Below the pieces are notes generated by a model. It was given only the letters and a program-made list of their open reading frames with translations, had not been told where the DNA came from and made no database searches. From Xaviernesmea oryzae (GTDB lineage Bacteria; Pseudomonadota; Alphaproteobacteria; Rhizobiales; Rhizobiaceae): a stretch of DNA of 64,000 bases. The DNA is taken from assembly GCF_900177415.1 (NCBI RefSeq), contig NZ_FXAF01000001.1, positions 126,501-190,500 of the forward strand, written 5' to 3'. This document shows, in pieces, positions 1 through 10,026 of this stretch; within the stretch, counting starts at the first letter, position 1, and the number at the start of each line of letters is the position of its first letter. The position numbers and the translations under genes are program-made.

Positions 1-749
<749 letters not shown>

Positions 750-755
750 TTACGG

Positions 756-1634
756 TCAGAGCGCTTCCGCGCCCGAAATGATTTCAATGAGTTCCTTGGT
801 GATCTGCGCCTGACGCTGGCGGTTGTAGGAAAGCGTCAGCTTGTTGATCATCTCACCGGCATTGCGCGTGGCGTTGTCCATCGCGGACATCTGCGCGCCG
901 TAGAAGGAAGCGTTGTTTTCGAGCAGTGCCCGGAAGATCTGCACCGCGATGTTCTTCGGCAGCAGGTCCTCGAGGATCTCCTGTTCGCCCGGCTCGTATT
1001 CGTAGAGCGCGGAAGAAGCGTTGGCCGTCTCGGTGGTCTCGAACTTGGCCGGAATGATCTGCTGTGCGGTCGCGATCTGGGAGATCACCGACTGGAAGCG
1101 TGCGAAGAACAGCGTCGCGACGTCGAATTCGCCGGCGTTGAACATCTCCAGCACCTTGTGCGCCACTTCGTCGGCCTGGACGAAACCAAGCTGCTTGACT
1201 TCGCGGAAGGTGATGTAGTGGACGATGTTTTCCTTGAAGCTGCGGCGCAGCACGTCGTTGCCCTTGCGGCCGACGGTCAGGATCTTGACCGTCTTGCCCT
1301 GGGAAAGCAGCTTCAGCGCATGGTCGCGGGCAAGCCGGATGATCGAGGAATTGAAGCCCCCCGCAAGGCCGCGCTCGCCGGTCGCGACGATCAGGAGATG
1401 GACCTGATCCTTGCCCGTGCCCGAAAGCAGGAGCGGCGCTTCGGCATTGCCGGCATTGGCGGCCGAAAGACCGGCCAGCACCTTGTTCATCCGTTCCGCG
1501 TAAGGACGGGCGGCCTCGGCCGCCTCCTGGGCACGGCGCAGCTTCGCCGCGGCGACCATCTTCATCGCCTTGGTGATCTTCTGCGTCGCCTTGACGGAGG
1601 CGATCCGGTTTTTCAGATCCTTAAGTGAAGGCAT
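756..1634 (-). CDS. atpG: ATP synthase F1 subunit gamma
   Basis: Central-stalk gamma subunit that couples proton-driven rotor movement to catalysis in the alpha3beta3 head. The 292-residue product has the usual family length. Both ends carry the conserved helices that form the rotor coiled coil: [20 protein letters not shown] with [17 protein letters not shown] at the N-terminus, and [17 protein letters not shown] with [12 protein letters not shown] at the C-terminus. It lies 33 nt after atpA and 24 nt before atpD on the same strand, consistent with one transcript. Confidence 0.97.
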   Translation of the reverse strand: MPSLKDLKNRIASVKATQKITKAMKMVAAAKLRRAQEAAEAARPYAERMNKVLAGLSAANAGNAEAPLLLSGTGKDQVHLLIVATGERGLAGGFNSSIIRLARDHALKLLSQGKTVKILTVGRKGNDVLRRSFKENIVHYITFREVKQLGFVQADEVAHKVLEMFNAGEFDVATLFFARFQSVISQIATAQQIIPAKFETTETANASSALYEYEPGEQEILEDLLPKNIAVQIFRALLENNASFYGAQMSAMDNATRNAGEMINKLTLSYNRQRQAQITKELIEIISGAEAL

Positions 1635-1667
1635 CCGTTATCGGTCCCTTTGGGGCTTGATCCGTTC

Positions 1668-3197
1668 TCAGGCGAAAGACTTGGCGTAGCTGTCGAGAGC
1701 TGCCTTGAGCTTCGCGCGGGTGTCGTCCGAAAGCTGCTTCTCGGTACGGATGGTATCGAGGATCGCCTTGCCTTCGCTGCGAAGATAGGACAGCAGGCCT
1801 TGTTCGAACTTGCCGACGTCGCCGACGGCGATCTTGTCGAGGTAGCCGTTGACGCCTGCGAAGATCACCGCAACCTGCTCTTCCGTCTTCAGCGGCGAGA
1901 ACTGCGGCTGCTTCAGGAGCTCGGTCAGGCGGGCGCCGCGGTTGAGCAGGCGCTGGGTCGAGGCGTCGAGGTCCGAACCGAACTGCGCGAAGGCGGCCAT
2001 TTCACGATACTGGGCAAGCTCGCCCTTGATCGAGCCGGCAACCTGCTTCATCGCCTTGATCTGTGCGGCGGAACCGACGCGGGAAACCGACAGACCGACG
2101 TTAACGGCCGGACGGATGCCCTGGTAGAACAGGTCGGTTTCGAGGAAGATCTGGCCGTCGGTGATCGAGATCACGTTGGTCGGAATGAAGGCCGAAACGT
2201 CGTTGCCCTGGGTTTCGATGACCGGCAGGGCGGTCAGCGAGCCGGCGCCACGGTCGTCGTTGAGCTTCGCAGCGCGCTCCAGCAGGCGGGAATGCAGGTA
2301 GAAAACGTCGCCCGGATAGGCTTCGCGGCCCGGCGGACGGCGGAGCAGCAGGGACATCTGACGGTATGCGACGGCCTGCTTGGAAAGGTCGTCGTAGCCG
2401 ATCAGGGCATGCTGGCCGTTGTCGCGGAAATATTCGCCCATGGCGCAACCGGCGAACGGAGCGAGATACTGCATCGGAGCCGGATCGGAAGCCGTCGCAG
2501 CGACGATGATCGAATACTGCAGGGCGCCGCGCTCTTCGAGAACCTTCACGAACTGAGCGACGGTCGAACGCTTCTGGCCGATGGCAACATACACGCAGAA
2601 GAGCTTGTCGTTGTCCGGGCCGTTGTCGTGGATCGGCTTCTGGTTCAGGATCGTGTCGAGGATGATGGCGGTCTTGCCGGTCTGGCGGTCGCCGATGACG
2701 AGCTCGCGCTGGCCGCGGCCGACCGGGATGAGGGCGTCGATGGCCTTGAGGCCGGTCGACATCGGCTCATGCACCGACTTGCGCGGAATGATGCCCGGAG
2801 CCTTGACGTCGACGCGGGCGCGGCGGGTCGCGTTGATCGGGCCCTTGCCGTCGATCGGGTTGCCGAGTGCGTCGACGACGCGGCCGAGCAGTTCCGGACC
2901 GACCGGAACGTCGACGATGGCGCCGGTCCGCTTGACGGTGTCGCCTTCCTTGATCTCACGGTCCGAGCCGAAGATAACCACGCCGACATTGTCGGCTTCG
3001 AGGTTCAGCGCCATGCCGCGGATGCCGCCCGGGAACTCGACCATTTCGCCGGCCTGGACATTGTCCAGACCATAGACGCGGGCGATACCGTCGCCGACGG
3101 AAAGAACCTGGCCGACTTCGGAAACCTCGGCTTCCTGGCCGAAATTCTTGATCTGGTCCTTGAGAATTGCGGAAATTTCCGCTGCACGGATATCCAT
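1668..3197 (-). CDS. atpA: ATP synthase F1 subunit alpha
   Basis: Non-catalytic nucleotide-binding alpha subunit of F1. The product is 509 residues, a normal length. The P-loop GDRQTGKT is at about residues 169-176, and the ATPase alpha/beta signature [10 protein letters not shown] lies in the C-terminal half. The start ATG at 3197 overlaps the stop of atpH by one base (TGATG), which suggests translational coupling. An N-terminal [16 protein letters not shown] segment matches the part that contacts the delta subunit in the family. Confidence 0.97.
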   Translation of the reverse strand: MDIRAAEISAILKDQIKNFGQEAEVSEVGQVLSVGDGIARVYGLDNVQAGEMVEFPGGIRGMALNLEADNVGVVIFGSDREIKEGDTVKRTGAIVDVPVGPELLGRVVDALGNPIDGKGPINATRRARVDVKAPGIIPRKSVHEPMSTGLKAIDALIPVGRGQRELVIGDRQTGKTAIILDTILNQKPIHDNGPDNDKLFCVYVAIGQKRSTVAQFVKVLEERGALQYSIIVAATASDPAPMQYLAPFAGCAMGEYFRDNGQHALIGYDDLSKQAVAYRQMSLLLRRPPGREAYPGDVFYLHSRLLERAAKLNDDRGAGSLTALPVIETQGNDVSAFIPTNVISITDGQIFLETDLFYQGIRPAVNVGLSVSRVGSAAQIKAMKQVAGSIKGELAQYREMAAFAQFGSDLDASTQRLLNRGARLTELLKQPQFSPLKTEEQVAVIFAGVNGYLDKIAVGDVGKFEQGLLSYLRSEGKAILDTIRTEKQLSDDTRAKLKAALDSYAKSFA

Positions 3198-3763
3198 CAG
3201 CCGACCTCTTTCAATGCAAGCTTGAGGGTGGAAAGTTTGGTGCGAAGGGACGTGTCGATCTGACGAGAACCGACCTTGACGATCAGCCCGCCGAGGATCG
3301 ACGGATCGACCGTCACGGCGATGGCAACGTCTTTGCCGGTGACGCCCTTCAGCGCCGACTTGAGTTCAGTTTCCTGCGCCGCGGTGAGCGCATGCGCCGA
3401 GGTGACTTCGGCGGTGATTTCTCCGCGATGCTCCGCGGCGATCACGCGGAAGGCGCGGATCATGCCGGGCAGAGCGAAAAGGCGGCGGTTGCCGGCGACG
3501 ACCTTCAGGAAATTGCCGACGACACCTGTGATGCCTGCCTTGTCGGCGATGGCGGAAACGGCGTTGCGCTGTTCCTCGGCGGAAAAGACCGGGCTTGCGA
3601 CGAGACGTCGCAGGTCTTCGCTTTCATCCAGCAGCGCCTGAAAACGATCAAGATCGGCACCGACCTTATCGACCGAACCGGCTTCCAAAGCCAGTTCGAA
3701 AAGCGAGGAAGCGTAACGCTCCGCTACACCGGAAATAAGCTGGGACGTGTCAGCCACGGGCAC
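3197..3763 (-). CDS. atpH: ATP synthase F1 subunit delta
   Basis: Peripheral-stalk delta subunit (OSCP family) linking F1 to the b subunits of F0. The product is 188 residues with the conserved [15 protein letters not shown] at its N-terminus and [14 protein letters not shown] sequence (seen as [16 protein letters not shown]) near the C-terminus. The start is a GTG at 3763; another GTG two codons later is an alternative. It is the first gene of the F1 operon, so the promoter should lie in 3764-4025. F0 genes are not present, which fits the split F0/F1 arrangement of alphaproteobacteria. Confidence 0.95.
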   Translation of the reverse strand: MPVADTSQLISGVAERYASSLFELALEAGSVDKVGADLDRFQALLDESEDLRRLVASPVFSAEEQRNAVSAIADKAGITGVVGNFLKVVAGNRRLFALPGMIRAFRVIAAEHRGEITAEVTSAHALTAAQETELKSALKGVTGKDVAIAVTVDPSILGGLIVKVGSRQIDTSLRTKLSTLKLALKEVG

Positions 3764-4025
3764 AGTTTCCCTGTATTGCCTTCCAAGCGCCAGACCCTTT
3801 GGGAGAGGTGCAGCAAGACCTTGAAATCGTTTGATTATTTCTCAGAACCTGTAGAGCGGGCGCCCTACCCTTTCCGACTTTCGCGGTCCGTCTAGCATAG
3901 GATGTAGGCCACCGCAACACGCCTGATAGCGGAAAAAGCCCGTGACGCAAGGGCTTGAACCGCATTTTATACCGAAAGCCGAAGGATTTTCAGGCGCCTG
4001 TCGCCCACAGTCTCAAATTGTGGCG

Positions 4026-4409
4026 TCAGATGGTGCCGAAGACGTAGGCGAGCGGCCCTCCGGCAAGCACAACCTGAAGTAAGAAAAATGCTATGTTTCG
4101 GGGGGTGAAGGCCCGGTCGAAGGCGCAGGAAACGAGACGCCCGAGAGCGGCGAATCCGAGGGCGATGCCAAGCACCATATAGATCCAGTCCTGAGCCAGC
4201 ATGATGGCGGCGAGGCCAAGCCCAAGATGATGCGCGCCGGCCGAACGGACGGCGGCATAACCCTCCGGCCGAACCTGGCCGATCTGGAACGCCGTCAGGC
4301 GCAGGATGGAAGCGGGGAAGACGAGAGCAAAGAGCCCGAGAAGGGCCGTCGCCGCGGCACAGATAAAAGCAAGCTGCTCGCCTAGTTCGGTGGGGAAATA
4401 AAGTTCCAT
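4026..4409 (-). CDS. small integral membrane protein, DUF4345-like
   Basis: Predicted 127-residue membrane protein of unknown function with about four hydrophobic segments, for example EQLAFICAAATALLGLFALV, HHLGLGLAAIMLAQ, IYMVLGIALGFAALGRLV and IAFFLLQVVLAGGPLAYVF. The internal RSAGAHHLGLGLA stretch and overall layout resemble DUF4345-type proteins, but this match is by eye only. I chose the ATG at 4409 over one 17 codons upstream because a GAGGA ribosome site precedes it. It stands alone between priA and the atp operon on the same strand. Confidence 0.7.
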   Translation of the reverse strand: MELYFPTELGEQLAFICAAATALLGLFALVFPASILRLTAFQIGQVRPEGYAAVRSAGAHHLGLGLAAIMLAQDWIYMVLGIALGFAALGRLVSCAFDRAFTPRNIAFFLLQVVLAGGPLAYVFGTI

Positions 4410-4478
4410 CCGGTCCTCGCATCGTTCGAATCGCTCGATTCTAATACAAGCGGTAAACAAGTCGCAAAGAAGGTCGCC

Positions 4479-6701
4479 TTAAAGGAAACTCTGCGGGTCG
4501 ATATCGAGCTGGATCTGGACCGATCCCCGCTGCTTCGGGCCATTGGCGAGCATCGCCCGCAGGAAAGCCTGCATGTCGGAATTGCGCCGGCCGTGGATCA
4601 GGAGCCGGAAGCGGTGCCTGCCGCGCACCAGCGCCAGCGGCGCCTCGGCCGGCCCGAGCACGGAAATGCCCGTAACCTTCGGCGCAGCGGCTCTGAGGCC
4701 GCGGGCATGGTTTTCCGCGTCGGCGCGCGTATCGGCGGAGACGATCAGCGAGGCGAGCCGCCCGAAGGGCGGCAGGATCGCCTTTTCCCGCTCGGCGATC
4801 TCGCGCTCGTAGAAGGCTTGCGCATCGCCGGAGACGATCGCCTGCATGACCGGATGCTGCGGCTGGAAGGTCTGCAGGAGGCCGTGGCTCTTGCGGCCGG
4901 TTCGGCCTGCGCGCCCCGTGACCTGCGACAGGAGCTGGAACGTCCGCTCCGCCGCGCGCGGGTCTCCGTTCGAGAGGCCGAGATCGGAATCGACGATCCC
5001 GACCAGCGTCATCAGCGGGAAGTTATGGCCTTTGGCGACGAGCTGCGTGCCGATGACGATATCCGCCTCGCCCTTGGCGATCGCCTCCAGTTCGAGCCGC
5101 ATGCGCTTGACGCCGCCGAGCAGATCCGAGGACATGACGATCGTCCGCGCCTCCGGAAAATGTTTCTCCACCTCCTCGGCGATGCGCTCGACACCCGGCC
5201 CGCAGGCGACGAGATGGTCGAGCGTGCCGCATTCCGGGCAAGCTTCCGGCGTCGGTTCCGAGTAACCGCATTGATGGCACTGGATCTGGCTCTTGAAACG
5301 ATGCTCCACCAGCCAGCTCGAACATTGCGGGCACTGGAAGCGATGGCCGCAGACGCGGCAGAGCGTCAGCGGTGCATAGCCGCGGCGATTGAGGAAGAGC
5401 AGCGACTGCTCACCCTTTTCGATGGTCTTCGCTATCGCGCGGACCAGCACCGGCGACAGAAAGCCGCCCCGCTCCGGCGGGTGCCGCCGCATGTCGACGA
5501 GATGCAGATCCGGCAGCGCCGCATCGCCGAAACGGGTCGGCAGATGCACAGTGTTGTAGCGGCCGGAAAGCCCGTTCACCTGGCTTTCGACGGAAGGGGT
5601 CGCCGAGACGAGCACGATTGGGAAGTCGCCGATCCGGGCGCGCACCACGGCCATGTCGCGGGCATTGTAGAAGACGCGATCCTCCTGCTTGTAGGCGGGG
5701 TCATGCTCTTCGTCGACGATGATGAGCCCGAGCTCCTCGAAGGGCAGGAAAAGCGCCGAACGGGCGCCGGCCACGACCCGCACCTCGCCCGTCACCACGC
5801 CGCGCCAGACCTTTTCTCGCACGCGCGGCGAAAGATCGGAATGCCACTCGCCCGGCTTGGCCCCGAACCGGTCCTGGAAGCGTTCGAGGAAACTCGTGGT
5901 CAGTGCGATTTCCGGCAGCAGGATCAGCACCTGCTTGCCGCGTCTCAATGTCTCGGCGATCGCCTCGAAATAGACCTCCGTCTTGCCGGAGCCGGTGACG
6001 CCGTCGATCAGCGAAGTGGAAAAACCGCCAGCTCGTATCGAATCGACGATCTCCTCGGCAGCCTCCTTCTGTGGCCCTTCGATGCGCGGCGCGACATAGT
6101 CCGGATCGGGCCTCGCGACGACCGGAGGGGGCGACAGGAAGACCGTCTCGAATATTCCCTGTGCGGAAAGCCCGTCCACGACGCTGAGCGAAACGCCCGC
6201 CGCATGCGCCAGCCCGCTGCGGGTCCAGGGGACCTCCTCCCCGTTGGCAAGATCGAGAACCCGTGCACGCGCCGGCGTCATCCGTTCCGGCTGCCCCCCC
6301 AGGTAACGCAGGCCCTCGACCATCGGCTCGGGTTCGAGAGCTGCCGGTGCACGGATCGCCATGCGTGCCACGAGCCCCGGAGGCGAGAGCGTATAGCTCG
6401 CCACCCAATCGACGAAGTCGCGCATCTCCTTCGAAAGCGGCGGACAATCGAAGGCGAGCGTGATTGGGCGCAGTTTCTTCGGATCGAGCTTGTCGTCGTT
6501 TTCGCCGTCCCAGACGACGCCGATCAGCTGCCGCGGCCCGACCGGCACCTGCACGACCGAACCGGGCTCCACATGCATGCCTTCCGGCACGGCATAGCTA
6601 TAGGCGCCCGGCACCGGCAGCGGCACCAGGACCGGCACGACGCTGACCAACGGCGGCGCCTCGAACAGCGAACCGAAGAGATCGGAGGAATCTGTATTCA
6701 T
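4479..6701 (-). CDS. priA: primosomal protein N' (replication restart helicase PriA)
   Basis: 3'-to-5' superfamily 2 DNA helicase that reloads the replisome at stalled forks. The 740-residue product begins with a 3'BD-like N-terminal domain (VPVLVPLPVPGAYSYAVP). It has Walker A GVTGSGKT at about 234-241 and the DEEH box at about 330-333. A zinc-binding region follows with four CxxC pairs (CRVCGH, CPQC, CHQCGY, CPECG), then the C-terminal helicase domain with QVTGRAGR. This is the full PriA architecture at normal length. Confidence 0.96.
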   Translation of the reverse strand: MNTDSSDLFGSLFEAPPLVSVVPVLVPLPVPGAYSYAVPEGMHVEPGSVVQVPVGPRQLIGVVWDGENDDKLDPKKLRPITLAFDCPPLSKEMRDFVDWVASYTLSPPGLVARMAIRAPAALEPEPMVEGLRYLGGQPERMTPARARVLDLANGEEVPWTRSGLAHAAGVSLSVVDGLSAQGIFETVFLSPPPVVARPDPDYVAPRIEGPQKEAAEEIVDSIRAGGFSTSLIDGVTGSGKTEVYFEAIAETLRRGKQVLILLPEIALTTSFLERFQDRFGAKPGEWHSDLSPRVREKVWRGVVTGEVRVVAGARSALFLPFEELGLIIVDEEHDPAYKQEDRVFYNARDMAVVRARIGDFPIVLVSATPSVESQVNGLSGRYNTVHLPTRFGDAALPDLHLVDMRRHPPERGGFLSPVLVRAIAKTIEKGEQSLLFLNRRGYAPLTLCRVCGHRFQCPQCSSWLVEHRFKSQIQCHQCGYSEPTPEACPECGTLDHLVACGPGVERIAEEVEKHFPEARTIVMSSDLLGGVKRMRLELEAIAKGEADIVIGTQLVAKGHNFPLMTLVGIVDSDLGLSNGDPRAAERTFQLLSQVTGRAGRTGRKSHGLLQTFQPQHPVMQAIVSGDAQAFYEREIAEREKAILPPFGRLASLIVSADTRADAENHARGLRAAAPKVTGISVLGPAEAPLALVRGRHRFRLLIHGRRNSDMQAFLRAMLANGPKQRGSVQIQLDIDPQSFL

Positions 6702-6751
6702 GCGGGTCGCACCATGCCTCGGAAGAGAACAGAAGTGAACCCTAGACGAGC

Positions 6752-7888
6752 TTAGTCATCGCCGTCATCCATGACGCCAGTGAGCCGCATGCCTTCGATC
6801 CAGGTGGCACCGTCCTGCCGGATGACGCGCTTTGGCCGCGTCCCGCAGCGCTCCTCGACTGCCGAGGCAAGCTGTTCGGAATGGGTGACGATCCAGATCT
6901 GGCTCGAACGGGCCGCCTCGGCGATCATGTCGGCCAGCGGCGGCAGCATGTCGGGATGAAGGCTCGATTCCGGCTCGTTGAGCGCGATCAGCGGCGGCTG
7001 ACGATAGGACATCAGCGCCGCGGCGAGCCCGAGGAAACGGATCTGTCCGTCGGAAAGCTCGCGCGGCTGAAAAACCCGCCGCGGGAAATCGGGGAAGACG
7101 AGACCGAATTCCGCATATTCTCCCGGCTCCGGCACGGAGAGCTTTGCTCCGCCGAACGCCGAGGCGATAGCCCGGTCGAGCTCGACCGTGACTCCACGCG
7201 TATGGACGAGCGTCGCGAAGACGGCGGCCATGTTGCTGCCGTCCTGGTCGAGCAGCGGCGAGGTCACCGCCAGACACGGCCGCCTGAGCGGCGAATCGCG
7301 GTCGGTGCGGAATCCGTGAAAGAACCTCCAGCCGTCGACCATGCGGCGGAAGGCACCCACTTCCGGATAATGGCCGGCGTCGCCGAGAAGCGCGATCGCC
7401 GTCTCCGAGGTCATCGCCTTTTCCGGATATTCCTCCATCCGCCCGCGCTCGCCGCGCACCATGATGCCCGGCCCGGCGCGCCTCATCATCGTCACCGGCC
7501 GCGAGCCGGTCTCGATCGAAAGCTCCTCCGCCTTGACCTGCGGCTCGAAGGCGAAGCCCGCCGCATCGATGGGCGGACGCAAGCCCGCCTCCACCCGATA
7601 GCGGAACGTCACGGCCCGCTCCTCGTCCAGCACCTCGACTTCGAGCTTTATGCGAAAGTTCTTCTCCTCGCGGCGCGGTCCGGACCAGAGCGCCGACGCC
7701 ATGCCGCCCTCGGCCGCGATTTCATACGCAAGGGTGCCGCGCACCGCCGCCTGGACGAGCTGGAGGGCGCGGTAAAGGTTGGATTTGCCCACGCCATTCT
7801 CGCCGATGAACAGGTTGACGCCAGCGAGATCCATGCGGATCTTGCGGAGCGATCGATAGTTTTCGGCGAACATCGAGCGGAGCTGCAT
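6752..7888 (-). CDS. stand-alone AAA/ABC-type ATPase (RecF/OLD-like head domain)
   Basis: 378-residue ATPase of unknown role. Walker A GENGVGKS is at about residues 29-36, a signature-like motif LSDGQIRF at about 278, Walker B LIALNEPESSLHPD at about 302-315 and the H-loop IVTHSEQ near 333. This is the AAA_21-type fold seen in RecF/SMC heads, without a long coiled coil. No TOPRIM or nuclease domain follows and no partner gene is adjacent, so a Gabija- or Septu-like defence role is not supported. It lies between priA and an acyltransferase gene on the same strand. Confidence 0.8.
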   Translation of the reverse strand: MQLRSMFAENYRSLRKIRMDLAGVNLFIGENGVGKSNLYRALQLVQAAVRGTLAYEIAAEGGMASALWSGPRREEKNFRIKLEVEVLDEERAVTFRYRVEAGLRPPIDAAGFAFEPQVKAEELSIETGSRPVTMMRRAGPGIMVRGERGRMEEYPEKAMTSETAIALLGDAGHYPEVGAFRRMVDGWRFFHGFRTDRDSPLRRPCLAVTSPLLDQDGSNMAAVFATLVHTRGVTVELDRAIASAFGGAKLSVPEPGEYAEFGLVFPDFPRRVFQPRELSDGQIRFLGLAAALMSYRQPPLIALNEPESSLHPDMLPPLADMIAEAARSSQIWIVTHSEQLASAVEERCGTRPKRVIRQDGATWIEGMRLTGVMDDGDD

Positions 7889-7929
7889 GCTCGATTTCTA
7901 CCCCAGACATTGTTCGAAAGGAAAGCCGG

Positions 7930-8859
7930 TCAGGCTGCCGACGCCGCCTGCGGCCGGCCGGCTGCCGTGAACTTCGCATCTCCGTCGGCCGCGAGTTCGA
8001 AGACCGTGTGCTGCTCGAGCGCCTTGGTGACCTCCACCGCATCGCCTTCCAGCTCCTCCGGCCGGATCATCTGCCCGACGGTGAAATCGAACCGGTTGCC
8101 CTTCTTGTTGAGGAGTTCGTAGAACACCGTCATATCGCGCAGCTCGGTGGACCATTTGGCGAACCAGTAGAACAGGCCGGAATTGCGCGCCCGCATATGG
8201 ACCGGCAGGATGGGCATGTTGTATTTGCGCGCCAGCCCAACGGCCGACGTCTTCCAGGGCCGCTCGTTGAGCCGTCCGTCCGCCCAATAGGCGATGCGGC
8301 CGGAAGGAAAGAGCACCATGACCTTGCCCTCCTCGACCGTCTTGTTGGTGAGCACCAGGGTCTCGCGAGCCTTCAGCTTGCTCTTGTATTCCTCCCGCCA
8401 CTCCACCGGAATGATCATCTCCGCAAAGCGCGGATTGACGCGCACCGCATCGCGGTTGGCGAAGACCATCATGTCCGGCCGGCGTGACTTCAGGAGATCG
8501 AAGACGGCGACGCCATCGGCAATGCCGGTCGGGTGGTTGCTGACGAGGATGAAACCGCCTTTTTCGGGAATGCGCTCGGCATTGGCGACCGTCACGTCGA
8601 GCTTCAGCAGATTGCTCATGTATTCGAAGCACTGGAAGCCGTTGAGAGTGGAAATGTCGTTGGCAAATTCGATCGCCCGCCCATAGCGCAGCAGCGCATA
8701 GAGAAACGGCCGCATGACGGGCCAAAGCGGATTCTTGACGATTCGCTGGCCGCGCTCGGCGATCAGCGTATCGACGATATGACCTGGTTTTCCTTGGGAA
8801 ACGAGAGCGAGTGTTTCAGCGAATTGACCGAAAGTGGTCGTAGAAGCACGGCGCGTCAT
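7930..8859 (-). CDS. PlsC-like lysophospholipid acyltransferase (hemolysin-type)
   Basis: Putative membrane-associated acyltransferase of 309 residues. It carries the catalytic NHP-x4-D block (SNHPTGIADG) followed by VLFPSGRIAYW, which matches the glycerolipid acyltransferase blocks I and III. The substrate is not known; the family includes 1-acylglycerol-3-phosphate and ornithine-lipid acyltransferases. I chose the ATG at 8859 (MTRRASTTTFGQF) because GGGAG lies 8 nt upstream; an in-frame ATG nine codons earlier is possible. It is divergent from xerC. Confidence 0.82.
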   Translation of the reverse strand: MTRRASTTTFGQFAETLALVSQGKPGHIVDTLIAERGQRIVKNPLWPVMRPFLYALLRYGRAIEFANDISTLNGFQCFEYMSNLLKLDVTVANAERIPEKGGFILVSNHPTGIADGVAVFDLLKSRRPDMMVFANRDAVRVNPRFAEMIIPVEWREEYKSKLKARETLVLTNKTVEEGKVMVLFPSGRIAYWADGRLNERPWKTSAVGLARKYNMPILPVHMRARNSGLFYWFAKWSTELRDMTVFYELLNKKGNRFDFTVGQMIRPEELEGDAVEVTKALEQHTVFELAADGDAKFTAAGRPQAASAA

Positions 8860-9011
8860 GAAAACTCCCGCAGACAGGACCTGCAAGCTATCGCAGCCCC
8901 GTATGTTCGAACGATGACATAATTACTACTTGCTAAGGCAGCCTTAGGAATTTCGTAACGCCGTCCACAGCAATCTGGGGCGCTCATTCTCAGAATTCAA
9001 CAGGTGCCGGA

Positions 9012-9947
9012 TTGAACGAACTGCTGATCATCGCCGCGCCCGACCTTGTCGAGAAGCGCCGCGAATGGCTGGAAAGCCTGGCGGGCGAGCGTCGGCTTTC
9101 GGAGAACACGCTGGATGCCTACGAGCGCGACACCCGGCAGTTCCTGACGTTCCTGACCGCGCATCTGGGCGGTCCGGCCAGACTTTCGGACATCCACACA
9201 TTGCGCCCGGCGGACCTGCGCGCCTTCCTCGCCGCACGCCGCCGCGAAGGGGCGGGCGCCCGCTCGCTCGGCCGCCATCTGGCGGGGCTTCGCTCGTTCC
9301 TCCGCCATCTCGAACGCAAGGGCCTGGTGAATGCCGCGGCCGCCGGCGCGATCCGCGCGCCAAAACAGCCAAAATCTCTCCCGAAGCCGCTTACCGATCG
9401 CCAGGCGCTCAACGTCGTCACCACGGATGCGCAATTGCAGGAGGAGCCCTGGATCGCCGCGCGCGACGCCGCCGTGCTCACTCTGCTCTATGGCTGCGGC
9501 CTGCGCATCTCCGAAGCGCTCGGGCTCAGGCCCGCCGACCTGACACCAGGCGCGACCACGCTCCGCATCACCGGAAAGGGCGGCAAGACGCGCATCGTGC
9601 CGCTGCTGCCGATCGTGTTCGACGCCGTGGCGACCTACAGGAAGCTTTGCCCCTATCATCTTGAAATGGAGGAGCCGCTTTTCCGCGGCGCGCGCGGCGG
9701 ACCGCTGCAGCCGGCGATCATCCAGCGCGAGATGCAGAAGCTGAGAAGCGCCTTCGGCCTGCCCGAGACGGCGACGCCGCACGCGCTGCGCCACTCCTTC
9801 GCCACGCATCTTCTGGCCGGCGGAGGTGATCTGCGCACCATTCAGGAGCTCCTCGGCCATGCCAGCCTGTCGACGACCCAGGTCTATACCGGCGTCGATT
9901 CTTCCCGGCTGCTGGAGGTCTACGACCGTGCCCATCCGCGTGCGTGA
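9012..9947 (+). CDS. xerC: site-specific tyrosine recombinase XerC
   Basis: Tyrosine recombinase that, with XerD, resolves chromosome dimers at dif. The 311-residue product has the SAM-like N-terminal DNA-binding domain and the catalytic set: Arg about 165 (GCGLRISE), Lys near 189, His 257 and Arg 260 (HALRHSFATHLL), His 283 (LLGHAS) and Tyr 292 (TQVYTGVD). The C-terminus YDRAHPRA resembles XerC rather than XerD. No ATG lies nearby; the start is a TTG at 9012 preceded by AGGTG. No phage genes flank it, so it is not a prophage integrase. Confidence 0.92.
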   Translation: MNELLIIAAPDLVEKRREWLESLAGERRLSENTLDAYERDTRQFLTFLTAHLGGPARLSDIHTLRPADLRAFLAARRREGAGARSLGRHLAGLRSFLRHLERKGLVNAAAAGAIRAPKQPKSLPKPLTDRQALNVVTTDAQLQEEPWIAARDAAVLTLLYGCGLRISEALGLRPADLTPGATTLRITGKGGKTRIVPLLPIVFDAVATYRKLCPYHLEMEEPLFRGARGGPLQPAIIQREMQKLRSAFGLPETATPHALRHSFATHLLAGGGDLRTIQELLGHASLSTTQVYTGVDSSRLLEVYDRAHPRA

Positions 9948-10026
9948 AGAAAGTTTTAACCACCTGTGTTAAGCGGTTGTGGAATGCGTGCGGCTAATAT
10001 GCCGGCAACCATTCCGGACGGATGAC

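Noticed and set aside
3750..3965. Short minus-strand ORF (71 codons) upstream of atpH
   Set aside because: It covers the expected F1 operon promoter region, overlaps atpH, and its sequence is low-quality with no hydrophobic or motif features. A TATGCT at 3894-3899 (minus) could be a -10, but no matching -35 was found at proper spacing.
4593..6755. 720-codon open frame on the plus strand opposite priA
   Set aside because: Same GC-driven artefact; composition is Arg/His/Asp-rich and shows no recognisable domain, while the opposite strand encodes a complete PriA.
6752..8859. Two-gene defence system (ATPase plus neighbour)
   Set aside because: The neighbour is a PlsC-like acyltransferase with its own RBS and no nuclease, reverse transcriptase or TIR domain. 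Nothing indicates a defence pair.
9012..9947. Prophage or integron integrase
   Set aside because: The recombinase has the XerC C-terminus and the flanks are core genes without attachment sites or phage genes.
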